Shown: positions 7,601 to 17,288, numbered from the stretch's first letter. The stretch is DNA of 64,000 nucleotides from Deltaproteobacteria bacterium (GCA_020444165.1 JAHLLK010000003.1:62001-126000); one strand, 5' to 3'. Notes: generated from the sequence alone by a model not told the origin. Translations and numbers: made by a program.

Positions 7601-9016
7601 TCACTTGCCCTGGTTGTCAACTTGTAGCGCGCCGGCCCGCTGATCCCCGGCCACCGCCGCCCCGGGGTGAACCAGATCCCGCAAGGGGACCAGGGCCAGA
7701 CGGCGCAGCCGCGGGGCATAGGCCTCCAGCACGGCGATGGTCTCGGCATGGGGATGGCCGATGGCTATGAAAGGTTCGCCCGCGGGGTGGGCGGCCAGCA
7801 GCTTGTTCAATTGGCTGCGGATATAACGCTGGTTCACCACGTGATCCAGGAACAGGCTCCGTTTCAGGAAGGGCAGGCCCACCCGGGCCGCCGCCTCCTG
7901 GGCTCGGGAACGGGCCGAGGTGAGGCTGTCCAAAAAGAACAGCCCGCGCTCCTTCAGCACCCGGAACACCACCTCCAAGGCGGCCTCATCCTCGGTGAAG
8001 GCCGAGCCCATGTGGTTGTTGACTCCCTCGGCCCGGGGCACCGAGGCCAAGTCATCCAGCAGCTTCTTCCGCAGCTCGGCCGGGGACATGCCCAACAATA
8101 GGGTGCCCGGGCCCGGGTTGACCTGCGGATAGGACTGGGGCTCCATGGGCAGGTGCAACAGCACCCGCACCCCCTTTTGCTGGGCCAGGTGGGCGATCTG
8201 GGCCCCGAACGGCGAGTGGGGCAGGATGGAAAAGGTCAAGGGCAGGTCCAGGGCCAAAAGCCGGCGGGCGGCTTCCAGGTCATAGCCCAGGTCGTCGATG
8301 ACCAGGGCGGTGGGAGCCGCCCCAGGGCCGGGCAGCGGCGAGGGATGCGGCGCCGGCGGGGTCCGGTCGGCTGGTATCTGGGGCTGGGGGGAGGGGTGCA
8401 GCAGGATGAGCCGGTTGGTGAGCCGCTGATCCTTGGAGACCTCCAGGATCAGGCCGCCCTGTTGCTTCTCCCAGGTGTAGGAGACCCCCAGGGGGCGGAG
8501 GGTGCGCTCCAGGATGGCTCGGAGCTCCTTTTCCCGGTTGGGGGCCAGCTCGGCCTGGATGTCGGCCAACTCGCCCTGGGCGGCCAGGTTGACCACCAGA
8601 TGAGTGTGCAGGGGATCGACCCCGATCTCCCGGAGGGCCGCGAAAACCGCGTCGTTGACCTTTTCGGTGGTGGGCTCGGGCACCAGCTGCAGGCTGGGTT
8701 CCTCGTAGCGGGGCGTGGCCCGGGGAGCCGTGGGCACCGGGCCCGCCTGGCGGGTCTCGGCGGGAGCCATGGCCGAAGGAGCCGGCCCGGGGTGCGCTCC
8801 ACCGCCGCCCCACCACCAGGCCAGGGCCACCCCGGCCGCCACCAGCACCACGGCCGCCGCCCAGGCCAGACCGCGCCCCCCGCCACCGGTGGAACCGGCG
8901 GCCTTACCCCTTGGGCGCTTTTTAGCGGGGCGGCGGGGGGACGTGGTCTTCCGGGCGGGAGCGGCTTTCCGGCTCCGGGCGGACCCGGCCCCTGGGCCCC
9001 TCCTGCTGGCCGGCAC
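7601..9016 (-). CDS. Divergent polysaccharide deacetylase family protein (YibQ-like)
   Basis: The 471-residue membrane-anchored periplasmic protein has a basic Arg/Lys/Pro-rich N-terminus, one transmembrane helix (about residues 50-68), a Pro-rich linker and a divergent polysaccharide deacetylase domain from about residue 235. That domain is marked by ALVIDDLGYD, FSILPHSPF, LLHLPMEP, NNHMGSAFTED, FFLDSLTS and GHPHAETI. YibQ-family proteins are usually encoded with EnvC and CtpA, as here, and are linked to envelope or peptidoglycan turnover. The start is GTG, five bases after the ctpA stop codon, so the two are probably cotranscribed. Confidence 0.85.
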   Translation of the reverse strand: MPASRRGPGAGSARSRKAAPARKTTSPRRPAKKRPRGKAAGSTGGGGRGLAWAAAVVLVAAGVALAWWWGGGGAHPGPAPSAMAPAETRQAGPVPTAPRATPRYEEPSLQLVPEPTTEKVNDAVFAALREIGVDPLHTHLVVNLAAQGELADIQAELAPNREKELRAILERTLRPLGVSYTWEKQQGGLILEVSKDQRLTNRLILLHPSPQPQIPADRTPPAPHPSPLPGPGAAPTALVIDDLGYDLEAARRLLALDLPLTFSILPHSPFGAQIAHLAQQKGVRVLLHLPMEPQSYPQVNPGPGTLLLGMSPAELRKKLLDDLASVPRAEGVNNHMGSAFTEDEAALEVVFRVLKERGLFFLDSLTSARSRAQEAAARVGLPFLKRSLFLDHVVNQRYIRSQLNKLLAAHPAGEPFIAIGHPHAETIAVLEAYAPRLRRLALVPLRDLVHPGAAVAGDQRAGALQVDNQGK

Positions 9017-9021
9017 GAGGG

Positions 9022-10407
9022 TTACTTAGCCTGCGAGGCCTTGGCCGTGCTCTGGTTGGCACACAAAGGCGCAAACACCTGCCAGGCCTTCAGAAGCTCC
9101 AGAGCCCGGGAAAGCTGGTTGTCCTTTTCCAGGCGATCGGCGGGCATGAGGAGCTTGTTCTTGACTTCCGACTGCTTGTCCGGCGCGGGCTTGCCCTCGG
9201 GGGTCTTGCCCTTTTCGGGCTCCTCGGCGGGCATGGCCCCCTGCAGGTCCTGCTCCCGCACCACCTGGGGCTTCTCCTGCGTCTCGCCGTTGGTCTCGGG
9301 CGGGGCGGCAAAAGGCACCACCAGGTCGGGCTCAATGCCCTTGGCCTGGATGGAGCGGCCGCTGGGGGTGTAGTAGCGGGCCGTGGTCAGGCGCAGGGCG
9401 CCGTCGTCGGCCAGGGGGATGATGGTCTGCACCGAACCCTTGCCAAAGGACTGGGTGCCCAAGACCAGGGCGCGCTTGTGGTCCTGCAGGGCCCCGGCCA
9501 CGATCTCGGAGGCGCTGGCCGTACCCTGGTTCACCAGGATGATCATGGGATAGTCCCCGGCTGGCATGATGGGGGTGGCCTTGAAGACCATTTCCTGGCC
9601 CTCGTTGCGGCCCTTGGTGGAGACGATCACCCCCTGCGAGAGGAACTGGTCCGCCACGTTGACCGCTTCCTGCAACAGTCCGCCGGGATCGTTGCGCAGG
9701 TCCAGCACCAGACCCTTCAGGGGAACCTTCTGACTCTGCAGGGCCTTGAGGGCCTTCAAGAGGTCTTCGGAGGTGTTTTCCTGGAAATTGGCGATGCGGA
9801 TATAGCCGTAGCCGTTCTCCAGGAGGTTGTAGCGCACGCTCTGCACCGGAATGAGGTCACGGACGATGGCGTAGTCCTTAAGCTTGGATGCCCCTTCCCT
9901 GAGCACGGTCAGGACGACCTTGGAGCCCTGGGGGCCCCGGATGGCCTTGACCGCGTCCATGAGGCTCATGCCCTTGGTCAGCTTGCCGTCGATCTTGATG
10001 ATGCGGTCACCGGACTGCACGCCGGCCTGGAACGCGGGCGTGCCCTCAATGGGCGAAACCACGGTCAAGACCCCGTCGCGGGTGGTGATCTCGATGCCCA
10101 CCCCATAGAAGCTGCCCTTGGTCTCCACCTGGAGTTCCTTGAACTCCTCGGGGGTCAGGTAGGCGGAATGGGGGTCGAGATTGGTCACCATGCCTTTGAT
10201 GGCTTCGGTGATCAACTGGTCGGTGGTCTTGGGCTCCACGTACTTGCGCTGGATTTCATTCAGCACCTCGGTGAAGAGCCGCATGCGACGGTAGTCTTCC
10301 TCGTTGGCGGCCCCCGCCGGCCGCAGGGAGGATCCCAGGAAGAGGAAAGCCGAGATGGCCGCGATGCCCAGCGTGAAAGCAATTGTCCGGAAGTGGCCCT
10401 GCCGCAT
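9022..10407 (-). CDS. ctpA: S41 carboxyl-terminal processing peptidase CtpA/Prc
   Basis: The 461-residue periplasmic serine protease has an N-terminal signal anchor, a PDZ domain (about residues 95-180; FYGVGIEI, SGDRIIKIDG) and an S41 catalytic domain. The nucleophile Ser is in GTASASEIVAGALQD and the catalytic Lys in SFGKGSVQT. A charged low-complexity C-terminal tail ends the protein. Such proteases trim proteins at the C-terminus and control peptidoglycan hydrolases. The ATG has GGGAGG eight bases upstream. It is followed directly by the YibQ-like gene and preceded, after 226 bp, by ftsEX-envC. Confidence 0.95.
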   Translation of the reverse strand: MRQGHFRTIAFTLGIAAISAFLFLGSSLRPAGAANEEDYRRMRLFTEVLNEIQRKYVEPKTTDQLITEAIKGMVTNLDPHSAYLTPEEFKELQVETKGSFYGVGIEITTRDGVLTVVSPIEGTPAFQAGVQSGDRIIKIDGKLTKGMSLMDAVKAIRGPQGSKVVLTVLREGASKLKDYAIVRDLIPVQSVRYNLLENGYGYIRIANFQENTSEDLLKALKALQSQKVPLKGLVLDLRNDPGGLLQEAVNVADQFLSQGVIVSTKGRNEGQEMVFKATPIMPAGDYPMIILVNQGTASASEIVAGALQDHKRALVLGTQSFGKGSVQTIIPLADDGALRLTTARYYTPSGRSIQAKGIEPDLVVPFAAPPETNGETQEKPQVVREQDLQGAMPAEEPEKGKTPEGKPAPDKQSEVKNKLLMPADRLEKDNQLSRALELLKAWQVFAPLCANQSTAKASQAK

Positions 10408-10633
10408 GAAATCCTCCCTAAACTATTATAAAAGCAAAGGTTAGCTTAACCGCTGGCAGGCATTTGGTCAAGCCGTATACCCCATCGCCGGGACTATATA
10501 TGTGAAGTGCGGCGGGTAATTTTCCGCCGCGAGAGGTTGCGGCAGTGATTTAAAGGTTAAATCAGGACGTTAAGCATAGGAAATCCGGCCCGGGCCGCGC
10601 CCGGAAGCCCCGAGGCACGCGGCTGGTGGCGGC

Positions 10634-11794
10634 TCAGGAGCCGGGTGGCAGCCTGAGCCAGGCCTGGGGATCCACCGGCTGGGCCTCCCGTCTGAGTTCC
10701 AGGTAGAGCCGGCCGCCCGGTCCCACCGAGCCCAGCACCTCGCCCGAGGCCACCCGCCGGCCCGGCTCCACCGACAGCACCCCCAACTGCCCCAGCACGG
10801 TGTGCATGCGGCTGCCGTGATCCACCACCACCACCTGCCCGTAGCCGTTCAACGGCGCGGCGAACACCACCTTGCCGGCCCAGGGCGAGCGCACCGGCGC
10901 GCCAGGCCGGGCCTTTATCTCCAGACCGCGGCCCTCGGGGCCGGCCGGACCTTCCACCACGCCCTCCACCAGGAGGGAGGCGGTGTCCCGGGAAACCAGG
11001 GGCGGAGACGCTTCCTCCGCCCCCGGCGGCGGCGGGGTGCCGGCCGGTGGCGGGGCAGGGGCCTGCCCCGCCGCGGGCTGATCCAGGGAGAAGGTCCGCA
11101 CCAGCCGGGCCTCGGCTTCCCGGGTGGAGGCAATGTGCAGGTCCAGCCGGCGGGTCTCGGCGGTGATCTGCTCTTGGAGCTTGGCGCGCCGGGCCCGCAG
11201 GTCCGTGGCCTTTTGCCGGTGGGCGGCCATCTCCCGCAGAAGCAATTGGTCCTCTTTTTGCTGGCGGCCCAGGCTGGTTTGCAGGGCGGCCATTTGATCC
11301 CGGCGGCGCCGCAGCTCGTGCAGGCGGCGGTAGTCGTCCTGCAACAGGGAGGAGAGGTAAACGGAGCGGGTCAGGGCCTGGCTATAGTCTTTGGACGAGG
11401 CCAGGAGATGAAGGCTCAGATCCGCGCCGTGCAGGTACAGGGCCCGGAGCCGCCGGCCGTAACTGGTCTCCTCGTCCGCGATGGCCGGGCCCAGCTCGCC
11501 CAGTTTGCGGTCCAGGTAGGCCAGGCTGGCCGCGGCGGCGGTCTCCCGGGCCACCAGCTCGCCCAGGCTGGCTTCCTCCCGGGCCACGGTCTGTTCCACC
11601 TGGGCCAACTCCAGGTTGAGCTGTTCTATGCGGCTATGCGAGCGGTCCCGCTCCGCGATGAGCCGCTCCAGGCGGTCTTGCAGCTCCTGGCGGGCCTTGG
11701 CCGGCCCGGCCTCCTCTTGGGCCCAGGAGACCACGGCCGGCCCCCCGGCCAGCCAAAGGCCCAAAAGGACTCCGGCCCAGAGGCGGCGGCTCAC
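10634..11794 (-). CDS. envC: EnvC-type murein hydrolase activator (LytM/M23 domain)
   Basis: The 386-residue periplasmic protein has a signal peptide (cleavage after SWAQ), a long coiled-coil (about residues 28-225), a Pro-rich linker and a C-terminal M23/LytM-like domain (PWAGKVVFAAPLNGYGQVVVVDHG). The M23 zinc ligands look degenerate (the usual HxH appears as YLELR near the end), as in EnvC-type activators that stimulate amidases rather than cut peptidoglycan. The coiled coil is the part that docks on FtsX. The GTG start overlaps the ftsX stop by 4 nt, indicating translational coupling. Confidence 0.9.
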   Translation of the reverse strand: MSRRLWAGVLLGLWLAGGPAVVSWAQEEAGPAKARQELQDRLERLIAERDRSHSRIEQLNLELAQVEQTVAREEASLGELVARETAAAASLAYLDRKLGELGPAIADEETSYGRRLRALYLHGADLSLHLLASSKDYSQALTRSVYLSSLLQDDYRRLHELRRRRDQMAALQTSLGRQQKEDQLLLREMAAHRQKATDLRARRAKLQEQITAETRRLDLHIASTREAEARLVRTFSLDQPAAGQAPAPPPAGTPPPPGAEEASPPLVSRDTASLLVEGVVEGPAGPEGRGLEIKARPGAPVRSPWAGKVVFAAPLNGYGQVVVVDHGSRMHTVLGQLGVLSVEPGRRVASGEVLGSVGPGGRLYLELRREAQPVDPQAWLRLPPGS

Positions 11795-12690
11795 AACTCT
11801 CTCCAGGGGCGGATGGCCCGGCCCACCCCCAGGAAGCCGCCCAACAAGCCGGAGAAAACGGCCACCGCGGCCAGGTAGCCCGGCACCGCGGGGGGCAGCC
11901 GGAGCAGGGCTTCCAGGTCCAGGCTCAAGGGCAGCACCTGGGGGGAGGCTAAAAGGCCCAGGATGGCCTCCAGGGCCAAGGTGGCCAGCCCGGCCGCGCC
12001 CAAACCCTGGATCACCGCCTCCAAGAGGAAGGGCAACAGCACGAAGGTGCGGGTGGCGCCCAAGAGGTCCAAGACCCCCAGGGAGCGGCGGCGGGCGTGG
12101 GCGGCCAGGCGGGTGATGTTGGTGACCAGGAGCACCACGCCCAACAAAAGCAGCGCCCCCAGGGTCACGGCCAACTGCCGGATGCCCCGGGTGGTGTTCT
12201 CCAGCCGTTCCAGCCAGGGCTGGCCCGTGACCACCTCGGCCACGCCGGGCAGACCCTCCAGGTAATGGGCCATCTCCCCGGGCAGGGGGGCCAGGGGGGC
12301 CAGATAGACCTCCACCGTGTCAGGCAGGGGGTTGTGGGCCAGGCCCTCCAGGATTCCCTGTTGCGAGCCCAACTGGCGGCGGAACTTTTCCAGGGCCCGG
12401 GCCTTGGGCACGTATTCGGCCCGGCCCACCCCGGGCATCGCGGCCATCTCCTGGGCCAACTCTTCGCCGGTGCCCGGAGGCAGATCCGGCGTCAGGACCA
12501 CCACCAGACTGCCGCCGGTGAAGAAGCGGGCCGCGGCCCGGTCCAGGTTCAGGCACAGGGTCAGGTAGGCCCCCACGATGACCAGGGCCACGGTGAGGCT
12601 GGTGATGGCCAGGAGCTGCAGCCAGGGGTCCTCGCGCATCTGCCACAGCGCCCGGTGCAGAGGGCTGCCTCTTTGGGCCCGCAGCGTCAT
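11791..12690 (-). CDS. ftsX: Cell division ABC transporter permease FtsX
   Basis: The 299-residue inner-membrane protein has four predicted transmembrane helices: one near residues 25-48, then an extracytoplasmic domain to about 170, and three more toward the C-terminus. It pairs with FtsE in the division-site complex that transmits ATP hydrolysis to EnvC. The TRFVLLPFLLEAVIQGLGAAG segment is typical of FtsX. Its ATG overlaps the ftsE stop by 4 nt and its stop overlaps the envC start by 4 nt. Confidence 0.95.
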   Translation of the reverse strand: MTLRAQRGSPLHRALWQMREDPWLQLLAITSLTVALVIVGAYLTLCLNLDRAAARFFTGGSLVVVLTPDLPPGTGEELAQEMAAMPGVGRAEYVPKARALEKFRRQLGSQQGILEGLAHNPLPDTVEVYLAPLAPLPGEMAHYLEGLPGVAEVVTGQPWLERLENTTRGIRQLAVTLGALLLLGVVLLVTNITRLAAHARRRSLGVLDLLGATRTFVLLPFLLEAVIQGLGAAGLATLALEAILGLLASPQVLPLSLDLEALLRLPPAVPGYLAAVAVFSGLLGGFLGVGRAIRPWREL

Positions 12691-13352
12691 CGGAGCCGTT
12701 CCAGGGTGCCGCCCCGGAGGCGGATCACCTTGGCCCGGGGGATCAGGCCCCAGAGCACCGGGTCGTGGGTGGCCACGATCACCGTGCTGCCCTGGGCGTG
12801 GGCTTCCACAAGAAAGCCCAATATTTTCTTGGTGTTGTCTGGATCGAGGTTGCCCGTGGGCTCATCGGCCAACAACAGCCGCGGCTCTTTGACCAAGGCC
12901 CGGGCAATGGCCACCCGCTGCTGCTCGCCGCCGGAGAGGGTGTCGGGCAGCAAATGGGCCTGGTAGGAGAGGTCCAGCATGTCCAGCACTTGGGAAACCC
13001 GATCGTCGATGAGCCGGCGCTTGACCCGGTCCACCCGGAGGGCCAGGGCCACGTTCTCGTACACGCTGCGGCGGGGCATCAGGCGGAAGTCCTGGAACAC
13101 CACGCCCACCTTGCGGCGCAGGCGGGCCAACTGCCGTCGGGTGAGCTGGCCCAGGTCTTGGCCCTGCACCAGAATGCGGCCTGAGGTGGGGAAATCCACC
13201 CCCAGGAGGAGTTGCAAAAGGGTAGTCTTGCCCGCGCCGGAAGGACCGGTCAGGAAGATGAAGTCGCCGTCCTCCACCTGCAGGCTGGTGTGATACAAGA
13301 CCGCCAGGTTGTTGCCGGGAAAGGTCTTGGTTACGCGTTCCAGGATCACCAT
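12687..13352 (-). CDS. ftsE: Cell division ATP-binding protein FtsE
   Basis: The 221-residue ABC ATPase has Walker A GPSGAGKTT (about residues 36-44), the Q-loop in VGVVFQDFRL, signature LSGGEQQRVAIARA, Walker B LLLADEPTGNLD and the switch His in VATHDP. It forms the cytoplasmic motor of the FtsEX complex. First gene of a tightly overlapping ftsE-ftsX-envC set; tolC ends 88 bp upstream on the same strand. Confidence 0.95.
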   Translation of the reverse strand: MVILERVTKTFPGNNLAVLYHTSLQVEDGDFIFLTGPSGAGKTTLLQLLLGVDFPTSGRILVQGQDLGQLTRRQLARLRRKVGVVFQDFRLMPRRSVYENVALALRVDRVKRRLIDDRVSQVLDMLDLSYQAHLLPDTLSGGEQQRVAIARALVKEPRLLLADEPTGNLDPDNTKKILGFLVEAHAQGSTVIVATHDPVLWGLIPRAKVIRLRGGTLERLR

Positions 13353-13439
13353 GCCGCCAAGCTTCCCTCGTTCAGCGCTGGCCGGAGCCGGATGGGGATT
13401 CTCCGCCGCTTTTGGCCTGGGTTGCCTCCGCCTGTCAGG

Positions 13440-14921
13440 TTACCGGCCTGCCGTGGCCGCGGGAGTTGCCGGGGCGGCCGGGCTGGCCGGAGTCATCGCC
13501 GCCACGGGGGTCACCCGGGGCGCTGCCGCGGTCGGGGTGGCCTGGGCGCCCGGGGTCGGCGACGCACCCGCGGGGATGCCCTGGCCCATGGCGCGGCGCA
13601 AGCGGGCCAGGGCCACGTTGTACACGCTCAAGGTGGTCAGGTAGTTGTTCCGCGACTGGGTCAGGAGGGTCTGGGCGTCCAGCAACTCGGTGTTGGTGGT
13701 GAGCTGCTCCCGGTAACGCTCGCCGGTGATGCGGTAGTTTTCCTCGGCCGACCGGATGGCGGTCTGGGAGGTGCCGATGTTCTTTTCCGCGTCCCGCAGA
13801 TAGAGATAGGCCTGTTTGACCTGAAGATCGATCTGGTCCTGCAAGTCCCGTTGGGCTTCGGTCAACTGCATTTTGGCCGCCCGGCGCTGCCCCACCTGGC
13901 TCCGGGTGCGCCCCCACTGCCAGAAGTTCCAGCGCACCTGGGCGGAGACGCTCCAGTTGGAGGCGTCCAGGGTGTCACTGCCGCCCAGGTCCGGGGAATC
14001 GCCCTGAAAGTCGTAGTCGCCCTGCACCCCGATCTGGGGGTAGTAGTCGCTTTGGGCGGCTTTGATCTGCTGATCCGCCTGGTCCAGCTGCAAGGAGATG
14101 GCCTTGAGTTCCGGCCGGGTGGTGCGGGCCGTATTCAGGGCCCTTTCCAGGGTGAGGTCCACGGGGGTGTACTTCAGGATGTCCACGATCTTGAGATCAT
14201 AGTTAACGTCCAGGCCCATGACCCGGTCCAGCGTGCTGAGGGTCAAGGACACTCGGTTTTCCGCGGATACCAGAGCCTGTTGGGAGTTGGCCAGTTCCAC
14301 TTCCACCTTGAGCACGTCGTTGATGGGCAGGATTCCCACTTCGTGGAAATCCTTGGACGTTTTCAGTTGGCTCTCCAGGAGCTTCACCGACTGCTGAGCC
14401 ACATCCAGGCCCTTTAACGCGCTCAAATGGTCGAAATAGGCTTCCTTGACCGAGAGCACCACATCCAAGAGCGAGGTGATGATGTTGGCTTCCGCCACAT
14501 CCACCCCCAAGGCGGCCAGGCGGTAGTTGCTGAGGATGCGGAAGCCGGTGAACACCGGCTGCTCCACCCGGGTGTTCCACACGTAGGTGTTTTTGTCCAC
14601 TGTGGAGAAGTCGCCAAACGGGGTGGAGATGGTGGGCGAGGACTGCTGCCGTTGATAGTTGTAGCCCGTGGAGAAGCTGGGCAGGAAATAGGTGATGCTT
14701 TCCCGCTTGGCCTGGTCGGCCTGGTCCCGGCGGTCCTGGGCCTGGGCCAGGGTGGGCGAGTAGGCCAGGGCCATGTCGATGGCCTTTTCCAGGCTCACGG
14801 CCCCCTGGGGCTGGGCCCTTTCCGCGGCTCCTACAGGCGCCGCAACCGCAACCATCAAACCAGCCAACGCGGCGAGTACCAGGCTCAACCGCCCAATCCG
14901 GAGCGCCAGGGATTTCGTCAC
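13440..14921 (-). CDS. TolC-family outer membrane efflux protein
   Basis: The 493-residue protein has a signal peptide (about 30 residues, ending AAERAQ) and two internally similar halves of long amphipathic helices and beta strands typical of TolC/OEP channels (ALAYSPTLAQAQDRRDQA; TRPELKAISLQLDQADQQIKAAQSDYYPQIG). A Pro/Ala-rich C-terminal tail follows. It would supply the outer-membrane duct for a tripartite exporter; the EmrAB-like pair at 21-24 kb is a possible partner. The GTG start has AAGGAG 7 nt upstream. Confidence 0.9.
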   Translation of the reverse strand: MTKSLALRIGRLSLVLAALAGLMVAVAAPVGAAERAQPQGAVSLEKAIDMALAYSPTLAQAQDRRDQADQAKRESITYFLPSFSTGYNYQRQQSSPTISTPFGDFSTVDKNTYVWNTRVEQPVFTGFRILSNYRLAALGVDVAEANIITSLLDVVLSVKEAYFDHLSALKGLDVAQQSVKLLESQLKTSKDFHEVGILPINDVLKVEVELANSQQALVSAENRVSLTLSTLDRVMGLDVNYDLKIVDILKYTPVDLTLERALNTARTTRPELKAISLQLDQADQQIKAAQSDYYPQIGVQGDYDFQGDSPDLGGSDTLDASNWSVSAQVRWNFWQWGRTRSQVGQRRAAKMQLTEAQRDLQDQIDLQVKQAYLYLRDAEKNIGTSQTAIRSAEENYRITGERYREQLTTNTELLDAQTLLTQSRNNYLTTLSVYNVALARLRRAMGQGIPAGASPTPGAQATPTAAAPRVTPVAAMTPASPAAPATPAATAGR

Positions 14922-15256
14922 GAGTCAACTCCTTACGTGGTCCTGGGCACCGACGGGGGGCCGGACCGGATGCGGCGCCGGAAAAAACCCCGGACACCGA
15001 CCGGCTTTTCCGCCCGGGGCAGGCTCCCCGGCCACCTTCCGTCGCATATAAGGCCGCCGGGCGGCCGGCCACAGGCCACCGCCCCGGCGCCGCAGGCAAA
15101 TGCTAGAGCCCGCGGACGGGCTCTGAAGCCGGCCCCTGGCCGGCAGGGCACACCGCCTCCCCGAGCAGGGCGCCCGGCAGAACTATATCAGAAATCACCC
15201 AGCTTGATAAGGAAGCCGCAAAGCCCGGAAGATTTCGGAGCCTTGCGCCGGAGGGC
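14922..15256. other. Intergenic, no gene seen
   Basis: A GC-rich stretch upstream of tolC and downstream of the glycosyltransferase-like gene. It presumably carries the tolC promoter, but no convincing -35/-10 pair, repeat or RNA was recognised. Confidence 0.4.
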
Positions 15257-16192
15257 TCACTCGCCACCCTGGTCTAGGCCGGTCACGGCCGCGGCCAACA
15301 TGCCCAGGGTGCGGGCCAGGGGCCGGAGCAGGCAGCCACCCGCGGCCAGGCCCACCAGGCGGGGCTCGTGCCGGCTGAGCCATTTCAGATAGGGGCGGTG
15401 CAGGGGGTAGGCCAGGAGAGCCGCGGCCGCGGCCAGGGTGAGGGCCCGGGCCGGGTCCCAGGCCGTGGCCTCCGCGGCCAGGGCCAAGGTGGTCAGGGCC
15501 ACCACCGGGTCGCCGTCCTCGCGCCGGAAGGCCTGCCCCGGCGGGAAGGGCAGGCGGCCGGACAACCGCCGCTCGCTGAAGCGCAGCCAGCCCCGCCGGA
15601 ACTGCTCAAGGGCATAGCCCCACAGCCCCGGCGGATAGGCCACCGGCCGCGCCAGCTCCGGGCGGCTCACCACCAGGCCGCCCCGGGCGGCCAAACAGAG
15701 GCCCAGGTGTTGGGTGATCCCGTCCCGCCCGGCCACCCCCGGGCGGGGCCAGGCCAGGCCCCGCAGGTCCCGGATGCGGAAGGCATAGGCATAACGGGCC
15801 AGGGCCGCCGGGGCCGGCTCCCCGGCCGGGGGAAAGGCAAAGGACGCCTCGGCCCCCAAAAGGGCGCCCCCGGCCTCCGCGGCCAGGGGGTCGGGGCTGG
15901 GACCGCCGGCCGCCGCGACCCGAGGGTCCTCAAAGACCTGGGCCACTTGGCGGAAAAAGGGGTCCGACGGCCGGCGCGCCGCCGCGCAGAACACCACCAC
16001 CTCGCCCGGGGACCGGCTCACCAGGTCTTCCGGGCCGGCTCCTCCCAGGGCCTCCTCCGGCGCCCACCACAGCACCTGGGCCACGCCCTGGGCCGGACCG
16101 GGGGGCCGCTCCGCCCATGCCGGGTCCGGCTGCTCGCCGGGATGGGGCCAAATGAGGAGGGTCAGGGGGATTTCCCGCTCTGGGCGATTCAT
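15257..16192 (-). CDS. Degenerate GT2-like glycosyltransferase
   Basis: The 311-residue protein has an N-terminal half resembling GT-A (family 2) glycosyltransferases: GEVVVFCAAARRPSDPFFRQVA and VFEDPRVAAAGGPS match the usual post-sugar-binding segment. A clear DxD metal motif is missing. The C-terminal third is hydrophobic (AEATAWDPARALTLAAAAALLAYPL and later helices), suggesting membrane association. Its ATG overlaps the stop of the upstream flippase-like gene by 4 nt, so they are coupled. Likely a lipid- or polysaccharide-linked glycosyl transfer role, possibly inactive; moderate confidence. Confidence 0.55.
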   Translation of the reverse strand: MNRPEREIPLTLLIWPHPGEQPDPAWAERPPGPAQGVAQVLWWAPEEALGGAGPEDLVSRSPGEVVVFCAAARRPSDPFFRQVAQVFEDPRVAAAGGPSPDPLAAEAGGALLGAEASFAFPPAGEPAPAALARYAYAFRIRDLRGLAWPRPGVAGRDGITQHLGLCLAARGGLVVSRPELARPVAYPPGLWGYALEQFRRGWLRFSERRLSGRLPFPPGQAFRREDGDPVVALTTLALAAEATAWDPARALTLAAAAALLAYPLHRPYLKWLSRHEPRLVGLAAGGCLLRPLARTLGMLAAAVTGLDQGGE

Positions 16193-17190
16193 TTTTTAAC
16201 CCTCCGCAAATAGCTGGACAAGAGCGGCGCGCCGCAGGCCACCGGCAGGTAAAAGGAGAGCACCCGGTCCAGGAAGATGGCGGCAAAGGCGGTCTCCGGC
16301 GACAGGCCCAGGGAGCCCAGCACCAGGGTGCCCGAAACCTCGGCCAGACCCAGGCCGGAGACGGTGAAGGGCAGGATTTGCACCGAGTAGATCACGCTGG
16401 GCAAGAGGATCAACAGATGCCAGGGCAGGGTGGCGCCCAGCGCGCTCAGGACCAGGTGCAAGCGGAAGGACTGGAAGAGCACCGCCTTGGCCATGGCCAG
16501 GAGCGCGTACAGGGTGAAATGCCGCCGTTGCCCCACCACACTGGCGGCGCCGCCCTGCACCAGCTCCAGCACCTCGGCCCCCTTGGCCAACAGCCGGCGG
16601 GCCAGGTCCAGGCGGTCCAAACGGCACAGGCGGGCCAGGCGGTTCACCAGGGCGAGCCCCCAGGCCAACAGGGTGGGGCGGCTCACCCCCAAGACCAGGA
16701 TCAGGCTGCCCAGGCAATACACCGCGGCCGAGGGCACCAGGAGCGCCAGGGCGGCCGAAGGCAGCAGGGAGTGATAGGCCACCAGCACGGCCAGGCCCAA
16801 CAGGGTCTGGCGCAAAGCGTCCGGCACCAGCTCGGCCAGCACCAGGCCGCCGGCCCGGGCCAGGCCCGGCGGCGGCGCCAGGCTGTATTGATAGAGCACC
16901 GGCCGGCCGGCCAGGTGGCCCAGCCGGCTGGGCAGGAGGAAGCCCAGGGACACGCTGGCCGTGTTCAGCCGCAGCGCCTGGCGGAAGCTGAGGGCAAAGG
17001 GCAGGGTGCTCACCAGATAGCAGGTGAGCAGGGACATGACCAGGTACTCCAGGAAGGTCCAGGCGGCGGCCAGCCCCAGGGGAACGGCCGCGGCCTGGCG
17101 CACCCGCTCCAGCAGAAGAGTCAGGTCCAGACGCCAGAGGACCAGGGCCAACAGGGCCAGCCCCAGGGCGAGCCGGGCCCATTTAGGCAT
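16189..17190 (-). CDS. Flippase-like / lysylphosphatidylglycerol synthase TM-domain protein
   Basis: The 333-residue polytopic membrane protein of the UPF0104/AglD-like family has about eight hydrophobic helices. The family's loops are visible: NTASVSLGFLLPSRLGHLAGRP early and PFTVSGLGLAEVSGTLVLGSLG late. Such proteins are usually next to glycosyltransferases and are thought to act in lipid-linked sugar or lipid metabolism. It is coupled by overlap to the GT-like gene. It is paralogous in type to the plus-strand gene at 18788. Confidence 0.75.
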   Translation of the reverse strand: MPKWARLALGLALLALVLWRLDLTLLLERVRQAAAVPLGLAAAWTFLEYLVMSLLTCYLVSTLPFALSFRQALRLNTASVSLGFLLPSRLGHLAGRPVLYQYSLAPPPGLARAGGLVLAELVPDALRQTLLGLAVLVAYHSLLPSAALALLVPSAAVYCLGSLILVLGVSRPTLLAWGLALVNRLARLCRLDRLDLARRLLAKGAEVLELVQGGAASVVGQRRHFTLYALLAMAKAVLFQSFRLHLVLSALGATLPWHLLILLPSVIYSVQILPFTVSGLGLAEVSGTLVLGSLGLSPETAFAAIFLDRVLSFYLPVACGAPLLSSYLRRVKK

Positions 17191-17288
17191 GGGCGCCCCT
17201 TGGGCCGCCTCTCCGGGGGAAGGAGCCCTCAGCCCGGCGCGCGGGCAGACTGGCGAGGGAGCCGGCCATGGAAATCAGCCAGGGCCGC

